A stretch of DNA of 64,000 nucleotides from an uncultured Bacillota bacterium (GTDB lineage Bacteria; Bacillota; Clostridia; Christensenellales; UBA1242). A program made the position numbers and the translations under genes. This document shows, one piece after another, positions 43,549 to 51,208 of this stretch. Within the stretch, counting starts at the first letter, position 1. Every line of letters starts with the position of its first letter. The stretch spans positions 77,485 through 141,484 of the forward strand of contig CASFBF010000010.1 of NCBI GenBank assembly GCA_949292985.1, given 5' to 3'. The notes under the pieces are model-generated. The model saw only the letters and a list, made by a program, of their open reading frames with translations, did not search any database and had not been told where the DNA came from.

Positions 43549-44255
43549 GCCGCCCTCACATTTTCAAAAGTTTGCTTAGAGCCTTGTTTAAGTTGCAAAT
43601 AAACTAAACCATTATCGTCAATAGTCATAACGAGAACATCTTTTATTTTTGCTTTGCCAACTTTATTTTTTAAAAACTTTTCAATAAAGTTTTCATCAAT
43701 GTTTGCCAAAAGCATGTTGTCTTTTAAAATTTTTCCTTCGCTTATGATATTTATTGGAATAACCGATTTTTCAACCTCTGCCCCAACGCTTTGATTGGTT
43801 GCAGGCGCATGCTCTGCTTTTGGCAAAACACTAATTTTCCCATTTGTCTCCATTATGGCATAATCAACTTGCTCCAAAGAAAAATAGCCCAAGCCACGCA
43901 TTGCTTCAAAAAGATCGTCAATAGTAAGGCTCAATTTTTTCATTGCTTTATAATCTAAACCATTTGGATTGATTACAATAACAGGCTTACCACTTACAAC
44001 TGCTGAAAATTTCGAACTAAACCTTGTAAGCAATGTAAGCACAAAATGCAAAATCACAAGTGTGAAAAGAGGCACAATACCATGCAATACAGGCACAGAA
44101 ATTTCCGCCATTGGAATAGTTGCTAAGTCTGCAATAATCAATGTTAAAACAAGTTCAAAGGGTTGCATCTGACCAAGTTGACGCTTGCCCATTATTCTGA
44201 ACACAAACAATACAATAAGATAAATTATAATCGATCTTAAAACAATAGTTAACAT
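43545..44255 (-). CDS. DUF421 (YetF-type) membrane protein
   Basis: A 236-aa protein with three N-terminal membrane helices containing FRIMGKRQLGQMQPFELVL, a hallmark of the DUF421/YetF family. A cytoplasmic-type domain follows, with the conserved VSGKPVIVINPNG motif. It is often linked to sporulation and germination or to membrane stress in Bacillota. The frame opens with a TTG at 44291, but the ATG at 44255 begins the first helix and lies six bases after a TATACT box. No Shine-Dalgarno is present. Confidence 0.85.
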   Translation of the reverse strand: MLTIVLRSIIIYLIVLFVFRIMGKRQLGQMQPFELVLTLIIADLATIPMAEISVPVLHGIVPLFTLVILHFVLTLLTRFSSKFSAVVSGKPVIVINPNGLDYKAMKKLSLTIDDLFEAMRGLGYFSLEQVDYAIMETNGKISVLPKAEHAPATNQSVGAEVEKSVIPINIISEGKILKDNMLLANIDENFIEKFLKNKVGKAKIKDVLVMTIDDNGLVYLQLKQGSKQTFENVRAA

Positions 44256-44261
44256 GTGCTT

Positions 44262-44291
44262 AGTATAAGCAACAATGTTTTTTTTACGCAA
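44262..44291 (-). promoter_or_regulatory. Leaderless-type promoter of the DUF421-DUF4363 pair
   Basis: TTGCGT (44286-44291), 18-nt spacer, TATACT (44262-44267), six bases before the ATG. It begins just past the stop codon of the SpoVB-like gene. Confidence 0.55.
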
Positions 44292-44294
44292 AAT

Positions 44295-45827
44295 TTATGC
44301 TTTTTTAACTTTTTTAACTCTTTTTGGCTTAAATTTAGATGAAACTTGAACAAAATATCCCTTAACATCAACAACATTAAACACCATGCAAAGAAGTAAA
44401 TAAAACACAAAACCAATGCCACATGAAATTAAAATTGAAATAATTGAAGGCATTACAAAGGCGCATAATTTAGCAATAAAAGTAACCAGCGCAGCGCACG
44501 GAATGGTAATCAAAACCAACGAAATAAGAGGTTTCAAAATTCTTAATTTAACGCCAGTTTTTCTTTTCAACATAAAAAAGTTTAGAACCGCTGTTACGCT
44601 CATGCAAAGCCCCATTCCCCAGAACAAGGAATTGATACCACACAGCGCAGGTAAAAACCAAATTGAAAGGAACATGAAAATGGCGCCTATAAAATAGTTA
44701 ACACAAGAGCGCACTTCATACCCAAGAGAATTAAGAAGTGATGAAGTGATGTTATTTAATCCCATTGGTATCATAATCCATGCTGCCGAAGCCAAGATTG
44801 CTCCGCTAAGAGAATCGTCATAAAGAAATTCACCAATCAAATCTCCTGCACCTATAAAAAGCGGAACAACCATTGCTGAAACGAACAAGGCAAAAATAAC
44901 AGCAGAACGAATTCTTGATTCAATATGGGTTTTGTCATCTTTTACCACCGCCATTGATATATCTGGTACAAGTGCAGTGGATAGCGAACCTATTAAAGTT
45001 GAAGGAATAAACAATAGTGGCAGACTCATTCCCACTGCAACGCCAAACAAACTCATTGCTTGTGAAGAACTGTAACCAACCGCAATAAGTCGGGCTGGCA
45101 CAATTAAAGCAACCAATGGTTGAGCCAAACTGCCTGCAACCCTTACGCCTGTTATAGGCGTAGACCTACGCAAAATTTGCTTATATTCTTTTCCTGGCTT
45201 GGAAATTTTTCCGCCATAAATAAAATACAAAAGAACAACAAAAACCATAGACATTGCACACGCAATAGTCAGTGACCAACCCACATTAACTGCATTTGAA
45301 ATAGCGCTTGCAGTTGGAGCAAGCATTAAAACACATAAAAAAATTCTAACGATTTGTTCGTATAGTTCACTGATGCATAATGCGAAATAATTATCCTGTC
45401 CCCACAACGCACCTCTAAAAACGCTATAAACCGAAGAAAAAACAAGCGCCGGCAACAAAGCAATTAAAATCATAATACATGCTGGGTCGGTGAAAATTCC
45501 AGCAAAAACCTTGCGGAAAATTAAAATAATTACACAAAGCAATAAACTAACAACCAACCCTATAATCAAAGCCGAAGAAAGCACTTTGCCCTGACTTTTT
45601 TTATTACCATCAACTCTATATCTCGCTGTTAACCTGGATATTATAAAAGGAAGCCCACTTGACACAACAGTTAAAAGCACCATAAAAATTGAAAAAGCCA
45701 CTTGATAAAGCCCCAATGCTTCTGCACCAATAGTGCGTGATAAAAATATTCTAAATAAAAAACCTATTATTCTGGTTAAAATAGAAAATCCCGTTATAAT
45801 TACCACTGTTTTGACAAGAGATCTCAT
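44295..45827 (-). CDS. SpoVB-like MOP-superfamily flippase
   Basis: A 510-aa membrane protein with about 14 helices of the MurJ/SpoVB/RfbX exporter superfamily. The N-terminal FSILTRIIGFLFRIFLSRTIGAEALG is the characteristic SpoVB/YtgP opening, and FRGALWGQDNY and PGKEYKQILRRSTPITG are typical. Such proteins flip lipid-linked cell-wall or cortex precursors. Sporulation-specific use is inferred only from family and neighbours; vegetative YtgP-type members look similar. A GGAGG ribosome binding site precedes the ATG. It shares a symmetric intergenic region with the LysM gene. Confidence 0.88.
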   Translation of the reverse strand: MRSLVKTVVIITGFSILTRIIGFLFRIFLSRTIGAEALGLYQVAFSIFMVLLTVVSSGLPFIISRLTARYRVDGNKKSQGKVLSSALIIGLVVSLLLCVIILIFRKVFAGIFTDPACIMILIALLPALVFSSVYSVFRGALWGQDNYFALCISELYEQIVRIFLCVLMLAPTASAISNAVNVGWSLTIACAMSMVFVVLLYFIYGGKISKPGKEYKQILRRSTPITGVRVAGSLAQPLVALIVPARLIAVGYSSSQAMSLFGVAVGMSLPLLFIPSTLIGSLSTALVPDISMAVVKDDKTHIESRIRSAVIFALFVSAMVVPLFIGAGDLIGEFLYDDSLSGAILASAAWIMIPMGLNNITSSLLNSLGYEVRSCVNYFIGAIFMFLSIWFLPALCGINSLFWGMGLCMSVTAVLNFFMLKRKTGVKLRILKPLISLVLITIPCAALVTFIAKLCAFVMPSIISILISCGIGFVFYLLLCMVFNVVDVKGYFVQVSSKFKPKRVKKVKKA

Positions 45828-45841
45828 TTTTCCTCCAAAAA

Positions 45842-45876
45842 TATTGTATTAGTCTTCTTGTCCATTTAATACAATA
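45842..45876. promoter_or_regulatory. Mirror-symmetric divergent promoter between spoVB-like and LysM genes
   Basis: TATTGTATTA and TAATACAATA form a 10-bp perfect inverted repeat with 15 bases between. On each strand TTGTAT serves as a -35 and TAATAC as a -10 with a 17-nt spacer, so each arm doubles as the -35 of one promoter and the -10 of the other. Confidence 0.5.
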
Positions 45877-45893
45877 AGATAAGAGAGGTAAAA

Positions 45894-46055
45894 ATGAAAA
45901 AAATCTTTGCACCATATTATATTGTCAAGAAAGGCGACACCCTTGCTTCAATCGCACAAAAGTTTGATATAAGTCCCACACAAATATTAGTAGAAAACTA
46001 TTTAACGCCTAGCTCAATAAAAGAAGGCACAATTCTTTCTATTACCAAAAAGTGA
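45894..46055 (+). CDS. 53-aa stand-alone LysM protein
   Basis: A tiny protein composed of a single LysM repeat. PYYIVKKGDTLASIAQKFDI is the classical opening (residues about 7-26), followed by SPTQILVEN and the closing IKEGTILSI. It has no signal peptide or membrane anchor. LysM modules bind peptidoglycan or chitin-like glycans; single-domain spore-associated examples exist in Bacillota. The start has a GAGAGG ribosome binding site, and the stop is TGA. It is divergent from the SpoVB-like gene, which makes a spore-envelope role plausible but unproven. Confidence 0.85.
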   Translation: MKKIFAPYYIVKKGDTLASIAQKFDISPTQILVENYLTPSSIKEGTILSITKK

Positions 46056-46101
46056 TTGTTTTTTGTTTAAGTGTATGCTAAACTTTTGTAAAGGAGCAAG
46101 C

Positions 46102-46809
46102 ATGTATTTAGCACGAGAACATTGGACAACCTTTGACGGAGAAGAATTCAAAAAATATTTATTAACATTCAGCAAGGGCGCAGAAAAATCCGCATGGGAA
46201 AAGAGAATTATAAACACTTCTCTTGACTGCATTGCTGTTGACAGCAAGAAATTAAATGAAATTGCAAAACAGATTGCAAAAGGAAATTTCTTGGAATTTT
46301 TAAATTTAAAACTTCGAGATAATTATTCTCTATTTGCGTTAAATGGAATGCTAATTTCTAAAATTAAAGATTTTGAAACTATGAAAAATTTTCTTGACGA
46401 CTATGCAAACAATTGTGATAACTGGGCATGTTGCGATATTTTAAAATTTCCAATTTCAAAAAATAAAAAGTTGTTTTTTGAATGGGCTAAGGAATATATT
46501 GCAAGCGATAAAACATTTATAAAACGAATTGGAATAAGAATATTATTTGGATATGTCAAAGACGAAGAATACTTGCCAGAAATCTTCAACATTCTTAATA
46601 GTTTTAAAGAAGAAACACAATATTATGTAAACATGGCAAACGCTTGGCTTGTTTGCGAACTGTTTACAAAACATCGAAATGCAACATTAAAATTTTTGCA
46701 AAACAACAATTTAAACGATTTTACAATAAACAAATCCATTCAAAAATGTAGAGACAGTTTCAGAGTAAGCCAAGAAGATAAACAACTTTTACTGAATTTC
46801 AGGAGGTAA
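46102..46809 (+). CDS. AlkD-family DNA alkylation repair protein
   Basis: A 235-aa HEAT-like-repeat DNA glycosylase of the AlkD type, which removes bulky or positively charged alkylated purines. The family motifs NWACCDILKF (near residue 105) and FIKRIGIRILFGYVKDEEYL, and the C-terminal YVNMANAWLVCELF through DFTINKSIQKCRDS, are all in order. The frame opens earlier, at 46063, but AAGGAG seven bases before the ATG at 46102 and the family N-terminus fix the start. The last two sense codons (AGG AGG) are the ribosome binding site of the next gene. Confidence 0.88.
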   Translation: MYLAREHWTTFDGEEFKKYLLTFSKGAEKSAWEKRIINTSLDCIAVDSKKLNEIAKQIAKGNFLEFLNLKLRDNYSLFALNGMLISKIKDFETMKNFLDDYANNCDNWACCDILKFPISKNKKLFFEWAKEYIASDKTFIKRIGIRILFGYVKDEEYLPEIFNILNSFKEETQYYVNMANAWLVCELFTKHRNATLKFLQNNNLNDFTINKSIQKCRDSFRVSQEDKQLLLNFRR

Positions 46810-46811
46810 AA

Positions 46812-47558
46812 ATGGACAAAATCACACAATTACATAATTTAATAAATCAATCACAAAATATTGTTTTTTTAACGGGTGCAGGCGTTTCAACTCCAAGTGG
46901 AATAACCGATTTTGAAACTATATACTCTCAAAGGTTTATGGGATTTGAAACTATTGATATTATGACAAGCGGATTTTTAGATGAATATCCCGATGTTTTT
47001 TGGAAGTTTATAAAAAAATATTTTTCACAAAGTGTTGAACCAAACTCTTGCCATAAATACATTTCTTTATTACAACAAAATAAAAATGTAACCGTCATTA
47101 CTCAGAACATAGATAATCTACACCAAAAAGCAGGAACTAAAAATGTTATTGAACTTCATGGTACTTTTCAAAAATGGCATTGCTCATCGTGCCACCAAAA
47201 TTACAACTTTAAAGAAGTTTTAGAAAATGACAGCCTTTTATGCCCATTTGATTATGGCATCATAAGACCGAACGCAGTTTTTTACAATGAAGAAATATCA
47301 AGGCTAACAATTTACAATGCCCAAAGAAGTGTTGAGAATGCTGACACGCTGATAGTGGCAGGAACAAGTTTGCAAACAGAACTTCCTGTTTATTTAATTA
47401 AAAAATTTGTTGGTAAAAATTTGGTAGTGATAAATAGAAATCATGTTAAACTTGACACTACAATAAATTTAGAAATAAATGACGACATTAAAACGGTTTT
47501 TGATAAACTTACCTTTTTAAATGAAAGCAAAACCGAAAATATCATAGAATTTAAATAA
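46812..47558 (+). CDS. Sir2-family NAD-dependent deacylase-like protein, atypical
   Basis: A 248-aa sirtuin-fold protein. The NAD loop GAGVSTPSGITDF, TQNIDNLH and the catalytic His in ELHGTF are present. Two features are unusual. The Arg that normally follows GIxDF is Glu, and the second zinc Cys pair is reduced to a single Cys (CPFDYG instead of CPxCG), while the first pair (CSSC) remains. RPNAVFYNE and AGTSLQ are conserved. Deacylase or ADP-ribosylase activity cannot be read from sequence. It is co-transcribed two bases after alkD. Confidence 0.85.
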   Translation: MDKITQLHNLINQSQNIVFLTGAGVSTPSGITDFETIYSQRFMGFETIDIMTSGFLDEYPDVFWKFIKKYFSQSVEPNSCHKYISLLQQNKNVTVITQNIDNLHQKAGTKNVIELHGTFQKWHCSSCHQNYNFKEVLENDSLLCPFDYGIIRPNAVFYNEEISRLTIYNAQRSVENADTLIVAGTSLQTELPVYLIKKFVGKNLVVINRNHVKLDTTINLEINDDIKTVFDKLTFLNESKTENIIEFK

Positions 47559-47583
47559 AAAACGGCATGAAAGCCGTTTTTTT
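47557..47583 (+). terminator. Terminator of the alkD-sir2 operon
   Basis: A stem AAAAAACGGC, 6-nt loop, GCCGTTTTTTT directly behind the Sir2 stop codon. Confidence 0.9.
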
Positions 47584-47594
47584 ACTTAAACAAT

Positions 47595-47622
47595 TTGATA
47601 AATTTGAAAATTAAGATATAAT
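47595..47622 (+). promoter_or_regulatory. Leaderless-type promoter before the 158-aa gene and comF
   Basis: TTGATA (47595-47600), 16-nt spacer, TATAAT (47617-47622), then six bases to the ATG at 47629. No Shine-Dalgarno is present. Confidence 0.75.
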
Positions 47623-47628
47623 AAAAAT

Positions 47629-48105
47629 ATGAGAACAATAGAAGTTAATTTAGAAAACATAAAAGATATTTATAACGAATATAACTTCAAAACCGTAAAT
47701 GACGATTTTGAAAATTACATATTAAAACAAACAAAAAACTTACATAAAAATGAAAACGCAAGCATTCAAATCACATGCAAAGAACCACCATCTAAAATAG
47801 AAAAAGAAGAGGCGGTTAAAGCCATAAAAGCAAATTTTGAAGAAGAAAACATAGAAATTCGAAATCGTGTAAAAAAGTTTTACATAATAGGCATAGTGTT
47901 ATTTTTGATAGGCTGTTTGTTTTTAATTCCAATACATTTTTTACATGTCTATAATGCGCCCGAAGTTATATCTGTAATTTTCGAAATAGTAACTTGGGTT
48001 TTTATTTGGGAATTTGTTGAATGCGTATCTTTTAGAACTTTTAGTGAACGCTTAAAAAAACGACGGGTAGATAAAATTTTAAAAGGCGAAATTATTTTTA
48101 AATGA
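47629..48105 (+). CDS. Uncharacterised two-helix membrane protein upstream of comF
   Basis: A 158-aa protein. Residues 1-80 are cytosolic and charged, and two membrane segments follow (about 85-107 and 113-135). A short basic tail (RLKKRRVDKILKG) ends it. No family recognised. It overlaps comF by four bases (ATGA), so the two are coupled. It begins at a leaderless-type promoter. Confidence 0.75.
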   Translation: MRTIEVNLENIKDIYNEYNFKTVNDDFENYILKQTKNLHKNENASIQITCKEPPSKIEKEEAVKAIKANFEEENIEIRNRVKKFYIIGIVLFLIGCLFLIPIHFLHVYNAPEVISVIFEIVTWVFIWEFVECVSFRTFSERLKKRRVDKILKGEIIFK

Positions 48106-48851
48106 AATTTAACGAGATCAAAAAAGCCATAATTAAATATTGGAATAGTTTTTTAGAGGTGCTTTTTCCTACAAATTTAAAGTGCCTGTTTTGTAATAAC
48201 GATATTCCTGACCATGATAAACAAGTTTATTGCGAAGAGTGCAAAACATCCGCACCTTTCAACAATGGCAAACGCTGTAAAATATGTGATTGCATTATGG
48301 AAGGCGAAAATGAAATTTGTGATGCTTGCTTAGAATATAAAAAACATTTTGATAAAGCGGTTGCTCCAATGAAATATGAAGGCGTTGCTAAATCGTTAAT
48401 ATTAAAATTAAAAAACGACGGCGCAACATATCTTGCTCCTGATATGGCAAGGCTTATGAGCGATAGGCTTAATCAAGAAAATTTTTCTTTTGATTTAATA
48501 ATCCCCGTTCCACTTTCACCTAAATCTTTGGCAAAGCGCAAATATAATCAATCCAAACTTTTAGCCGATGGACTTGGGAAAATTTATAACAAACCAGTAG
48601 ACAACACAAGTTTAAATAAAATTGTTGAAACCAAACATCAAAAAGACTTAAACCTAACCGAAAGAAAAACAAACTTGAAAGGTGCATTTAAAGTTGTGGA
48701 TAAAAGTCAGGTGTTTGGTAAAAATATTTTGCTTGTTGATGATGTAGTAACCACGGGTGCAACTGCAAATGAATGTTCTTTGGCTTTAAAAAAGTATGCA
48801 AACCATGTGTATGTAATAAGTTTTGCACGCAATCCATTAAAAAATAAATAA
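48102..48851 (+). CDS. comF: ComF-family phosphoribosyltransferase-like protein
   Basis: A 249-aa protein with an N-terminal zinc-finger-like Cys array (CLFC, CEEC, CKIC, CDAC within residues about 25-85). A type I PRTase domain with the PRPP loop NILLVDDVVTTGAT occupies the C-terminal third. ComF proteins participate in DNA uptake during competence, but also occur in non-competent bacteria with an unknown role. IIPVPLSPKSLAKRKYNQS is the usual central motif. Translation is coupled to the upstream membrane protein. Confidence 0.9.
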   Translation: MKFNEIKKAIIKYWNSFLEVLFPTNLKCLFCNNDIPDHDKQVYCEECKTSAPFNNGKRCKICDCIMEGENEICDACLEYKKHFDKAVAPMKYEGVAKSLILKLKNDGATYLAPDMARLMSDRLNQENFSFDLIIPVPLSPKSLAKRKYNQSKLLADGLGKIYNKPVDNTSLNKIVETKHQKDLNLTERKTNLKGAFKVVDKSQVFGKNILLVDDVVTTGATANECSLALKKYANHVYVISFARNPLKNK

Positions 48852-48866
48852 AAATCGCAAAAATGC

Positions 48867-48895
48867 TTGACTTTATAACATTTTTCACATATAAT
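48867..48895 (+). promoter_or_regulatory. Promoter of tRNA-Glu
   Basis: TTGACT (48867-48872), 17-nt spacer, TATAAT (48890-48895), about 30 bases before the mature tRNA. Confidence 0.8.
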
Positions 48896-48925
48896 CAAAA
48901 GCGTCTCTATCAAAGAGCGTTTTGT

Positions 48926-49000
48926 GGCCTCATGGTCAATCGGTTAAGACGCCGCCCTTTCACGGCGGAATGAGGGGTTCGACTCCCCTTGAGGCTACCA
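48926..49000 (+). tRNA. tRNA-Glu (anticodon TTC)
   Basis: A 75-nt cloverleaf. The acceptor stem is GGCCTCA with TGAGGCT (G-U first pair), and the anticodon stem CCGCC/GGCGG closes a CTTTCAC loop giving anticodon TTC. The T-arm is GGGGTTCGACTCCCC, and CCA is encoded. It is a single-gene transcript, with its own promoter and terminator. Confidence 0.95.
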
Positions 49001-49033
49001 ATAGATCAAACGAAGAATTTGTCTTCGTTTTTT
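48984..49033 (+). repeat. tRNA-Glu 3' end plus terminator, copy 1
   Basis: From 48984 the tRNA 3' half and its downstream hairpin terminator (CGAAGA, loop, TCTTCG, T-run at 49011-49033) recur almost identically at 49113-49160. About 36 bases match exactly before the first indel. Confidence 0.85.
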
Positions 49034-49218
49034 TATTTTAATTAAGCAGAAAAAGTCGAACCCTTGGGTTCGCGGGTTCCCTGAAAATGATTTATCATTT
49101 TTAGGGTGTGGTTCCCCTTGAGGCTACCAATAGATCAAACGAAGAATTGTCTTCGTTTTTAATTTTATAAAACAAAAAGGGACACCCCCTTTTTGAATTA
49201 TTTAAACTTAAGCGTTTT
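49034..49218. repeat. Duplicated tRNA 3' end and intervening palindromes
   Basis: A non-coding stretch. It holds a perfect 16-nt palindrome (CGAACCCTTGGGTTCG near 49055-49070), a long hairpin (CCCTGAAAATGAT with its complement, near 49079-49105) and copy 2 of the tRNA-Glu 3' end with terminator (49113-49160). The terminator of the collagen-like gene follows (49173-49195). No complete second tRNA can be folded. I see no protein-coding frame. Confidence 0.75.
49173..49195 (-). terminator. Terminator of the collagen-like gene
   Basis: CAAAAAGGG, 5-nt loop, CCCTTTTTG, symmetric and usable on either strand. It lies just downstream of the minus-strand stop codon at 49219. Confidence 0.75.
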
Positions 49219-50175
49219 TTATCTTTGGTCACTAATATTTGCATTGCTGTTGTTTTGTTGCAATTGCGTAACATTGTCATATGGAACACCCGAAGTTGTT
49301 CCCGAAAGCAAAGCAATATCTACGGCATTTGCAGGGCTTCCCCACGAGTTGCCACTAAATTGCATCAACGCTTGGTCTACAACCCAACCCCGTGTATTAA
49401 ATACAACATTGTGTGTTACAAATCCGCTTGAATTTGGATTAAAATATCCCGCTTGGCGTAAAGAATACAGAATGTTTCCATCAATCCAGTTATTAGTTGT
49501 TGATGTTTGAGTAACTATTCCTCTATTTACTATCCAAGTATCTGAACCACCTGATTGCGTAGGTCCAAATATGATGTTGTTTCTGACTATATTGTCGTTA
49601 CTGCCCAACTGTATAAATTCCACTGGGTAAGGATTATCACTTGTAAAAGTAAGCCCTTCAATAGTATTGCCAACTCCTGTGACTAAAAAAGGCACAACAT
49701 CGGCAGTAAGATAAATTACCGCACCAGGTCTTCCAATAATACTTATATAATTTTTGTTTATATTCATTGTTTCAGAATATGGATAGAAACCTGCATCAAC
49801 ATATATATACCCACCAGTTTTTACAACAGCCAAAGCGTCTTCTATGCTAGGTAAAGGATTATCTTGCGTGCCTATGCCACCAATAGTTCCACTTTTAACA
49901 TAAAGCATAGAATTGTTAACCCCCAAAACACCAGTTGCACCAGTTGCTCCCGTTGCACCAGTCGCTCCCGTAGGTCCCGTTGCGCCTGTCGGACCAGTTG
50001 GCCCCGTCGCACCTGTTGGACCTGTTATGCTTAAACCAGTTGCACCTGTTGCCCCCGTCGCTCCTGTCGCTCCCGTTGCACCGGTTGGACCTGTCGGTCC
50101 TAAAACAAACTTTACAGGTACAGCGCACCTATTGCATCTGCAATTATTTTTTAAATTACAAAATATATTGTACAT
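49219..50175 (-). CDS. BclA-like collagen-repeat protein with C-terminal beta-helix
   Basis: A 318-aa protein. A Cys-rich N-terminus ([12 protein letters not shown], no signal peptide) precedes about 25 Gly-X-Y triplets of the GPTGATG/GATGPTG type (residues about 26-86). A roughly 230-residue domain follows whose motifs ([48 protein letters not shown]) are those of a right-handed parallel beta-helix of the pectate-lyase type. This N-terminal plus collagen layout is that of exosporium BclA/BclB proteins, except that the tip is not TNF-like. Likely a spore-surface filament. The start at 50175 uses AGGAGA; 50199 is an alternative. Confidence 0.8.
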   Translation of the reverse strand: MYNIFCNLKNNCRCNRCAVPVKFVLGPTGPTGATGATGATGATGATGLSITGPTGATGPTGPTGATGPTGATGATGATGATGVLGVNNSMLYVKSGTIGGIGTQDNPLPSIEDALAVVKTGGYIYVDAGFYPYSETMNINKNYISIIGRPGAVIYLTADVVPFLVTGVGNTIEGLTFTSDNPYPVEFIQLGSNDNIVRNNIIFGPTQSGGSDTWIVNRGIVTQTSTTNNWIDGNILYSLRQAGYFNPNSSGFVTHNVVFNTRGWVVDQALMQFSGNSWGSPANAVDIALLSGTTSGVPYDNVTQLQQNNSNANISDQR

Positions 50176-50185
50176 AATATAAAAG

Positions 50186-50214
50186 TCTCCTAAATTCATG
50201 TTATGAAATTTAGG
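50186..50214 (-). promoter_or_regulatory. Hairpin overlapping the ribosome binding site of the collagen-like gene
   Basis: In the transcript CCUAAAUUUCAU and AUGAAUUUAGG form an 11-12 bp stem with a 3-nt loop. The AGG of the AGGAGA ribosome binding site lies in its 3' arm. It could control translation or be a DNA operator. Confidence 0.45.
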
Positions 50215-50251
50215 TCAATTTGTACACTTTTACATCAAAATCTATTTTAAG

Positions 50252-50279
50252 AAAAAACCAAGACTTCATGCCTTGGCTT
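50252..50279 (-). terminator. Probable terminator of the gtrA-ASCH gene
   Basis: On the minus strand CCAAG, a 9-nt loop and CTTGG are followed by six T; the stem overlaps the 3' end of the coding region. Confidence 0.6.
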
Positions 50280-51084
50280 TGTTTTTATTAAATTTTACTT
50301 CAATTGCAAGCACACCATCTTTCATGTCTTCTTGTGAATAATATTGGCGCATATCTTCTGGTGAAGCCTGCTGATTGCTTTCGTAACCTAAATCTTTTTT
50401 ATCATAATGATTGTATAACTCTTCAAAACTATCAAATTTGGTTATATCAACAATTGTTGCTTTAAAAAATTTGCTTTCATCATCTCGATTTTTAAAAATA
50501 ATATGGTCGCCTTTCAAAAGAGTTTTGCGTTTTTCATCATTAACTCTCATTTCAATTTTTTTGTCGCCATTTACAAAACTGTTAAACGCACTGGTGCTAA
50601 GTTTCATCTCAACAGTTTTAGGCAATGGTTTTGTGTTAATGCTTTTTCTAAACACAAAATATCTTTGCCATAAAAATTCAGTAACGAAATTTATAACCAT
50701 CATAATAAAAGTTACAAGCGTTCCATTCCAACCTATATCTTCCAACGCCCTACCACCAAAAACCGAGATTGGAATAAATGCAGCATAATACAGCAAGGTC
50801 CAAGCCATTGCTATTGGCACATTATTTGCAGATTTAAATGTGAATTTTCTGTTAAAAGTGAAATTCCAAATAACCGACAAAACAATTGATATTAAATAAC
50901 TTGGCCACCAAAACCAGCCAATTGCATCATACAAAATTTCAAACGAAACAATTTGAATTACGCCTGCTGAAATTGAAAAACCAAGAAATTTAAGCGCTCT
51001 AAAAATTTCATCTTTATTTAACTTTTTTGCTTTTACATTGGTTTTTTCTGTGCTAACTTCGCTTTGTGAAACTGTCTTCTTCAT
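50266..51084 (-). CDS. GtrA-like membrane protein fused to an ASCH domain
   Basis: A 272-aa protein. Residues about 28-145 are a GtrA-family domain with four membrane helices (FLGFSISAGVIQIVSFEIL, WNFTFNRKFTFKS, and the WQRYFVFRK end). Residues about 155-270 are a cytosolic ASCH-type domain: EMKLSTSAFNSFVNGDKKIEMRVND, KGDHIIFKNRDD, and then VDITKFDSFEELYN. GtrA proteins move polyprenyl-phosphate-linked sugars; ASCH domains bind RNA or nucleotides. I know of no common protein with this pairing. It starts at a leaderless-type promoter. Confidence 0.78.
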   Translation of the reverse strand: MKKTVSQSEVSTEKTNVKAKKLNKDEIFRALKFLGFSISAGVIQIVSFEILYDAIGWFWWPSYLISIVLSVIWNFTFNRKFTFKSANNVPIAMAWTLLYYAAFIPISVFGGRALEDIGWNGTLVTFIMMVINFVTEFLWQRYFVFRKSINTKPLPKTVEMKLSTSAFNSFVNGDKKIEMRVNDEKRKTLLKGDHIIFKNRDDESKFFKATIVDITKFDSFEELYNHYDKKDLGYESNQQASPEDMRQYYSQEDMKDGVLAIEVKFNKNKAKA

Positions 51085-51091
51085 GGAAGTT

Positions 51092-51121
51092 ATTATAACA
51101 TAAACTGAAATTATGTTGTAA
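51092..51121 (-). promoter_or_regulatory. Leaderless-type promoter of the gtrA-ASCH gene
   Basis: TTACAA (51116-51121), 18-nt spacer, TATAAT (51092-51097), seven bases before the ATG. No Shine-Dalgarno is present. Confidence 0.6.
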
Positions 51122-51208
51122 CAAATTTTCGTTTTTTTTAACTTATATTTTTAAAATCTTCAAGCACACAATTTTCTTATCAACCAAACTTATTATGGCC
51201 AGCAATCT

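Noticed and set aside
48860-49200. A second functional tRNA gene in the duplicated region
   Set aside because: Only the 3' end is present in copy 2; no matching acceptor 5' strand, D-arm or anticodon arm could be folded.
49890-50100. Short repeated units resembling a CRISPR array or satellite
   Set aside because: They are the in-frame GPTGATG codon repeats of the collagen-like gene, with no spacers of constant length and no cas genes.
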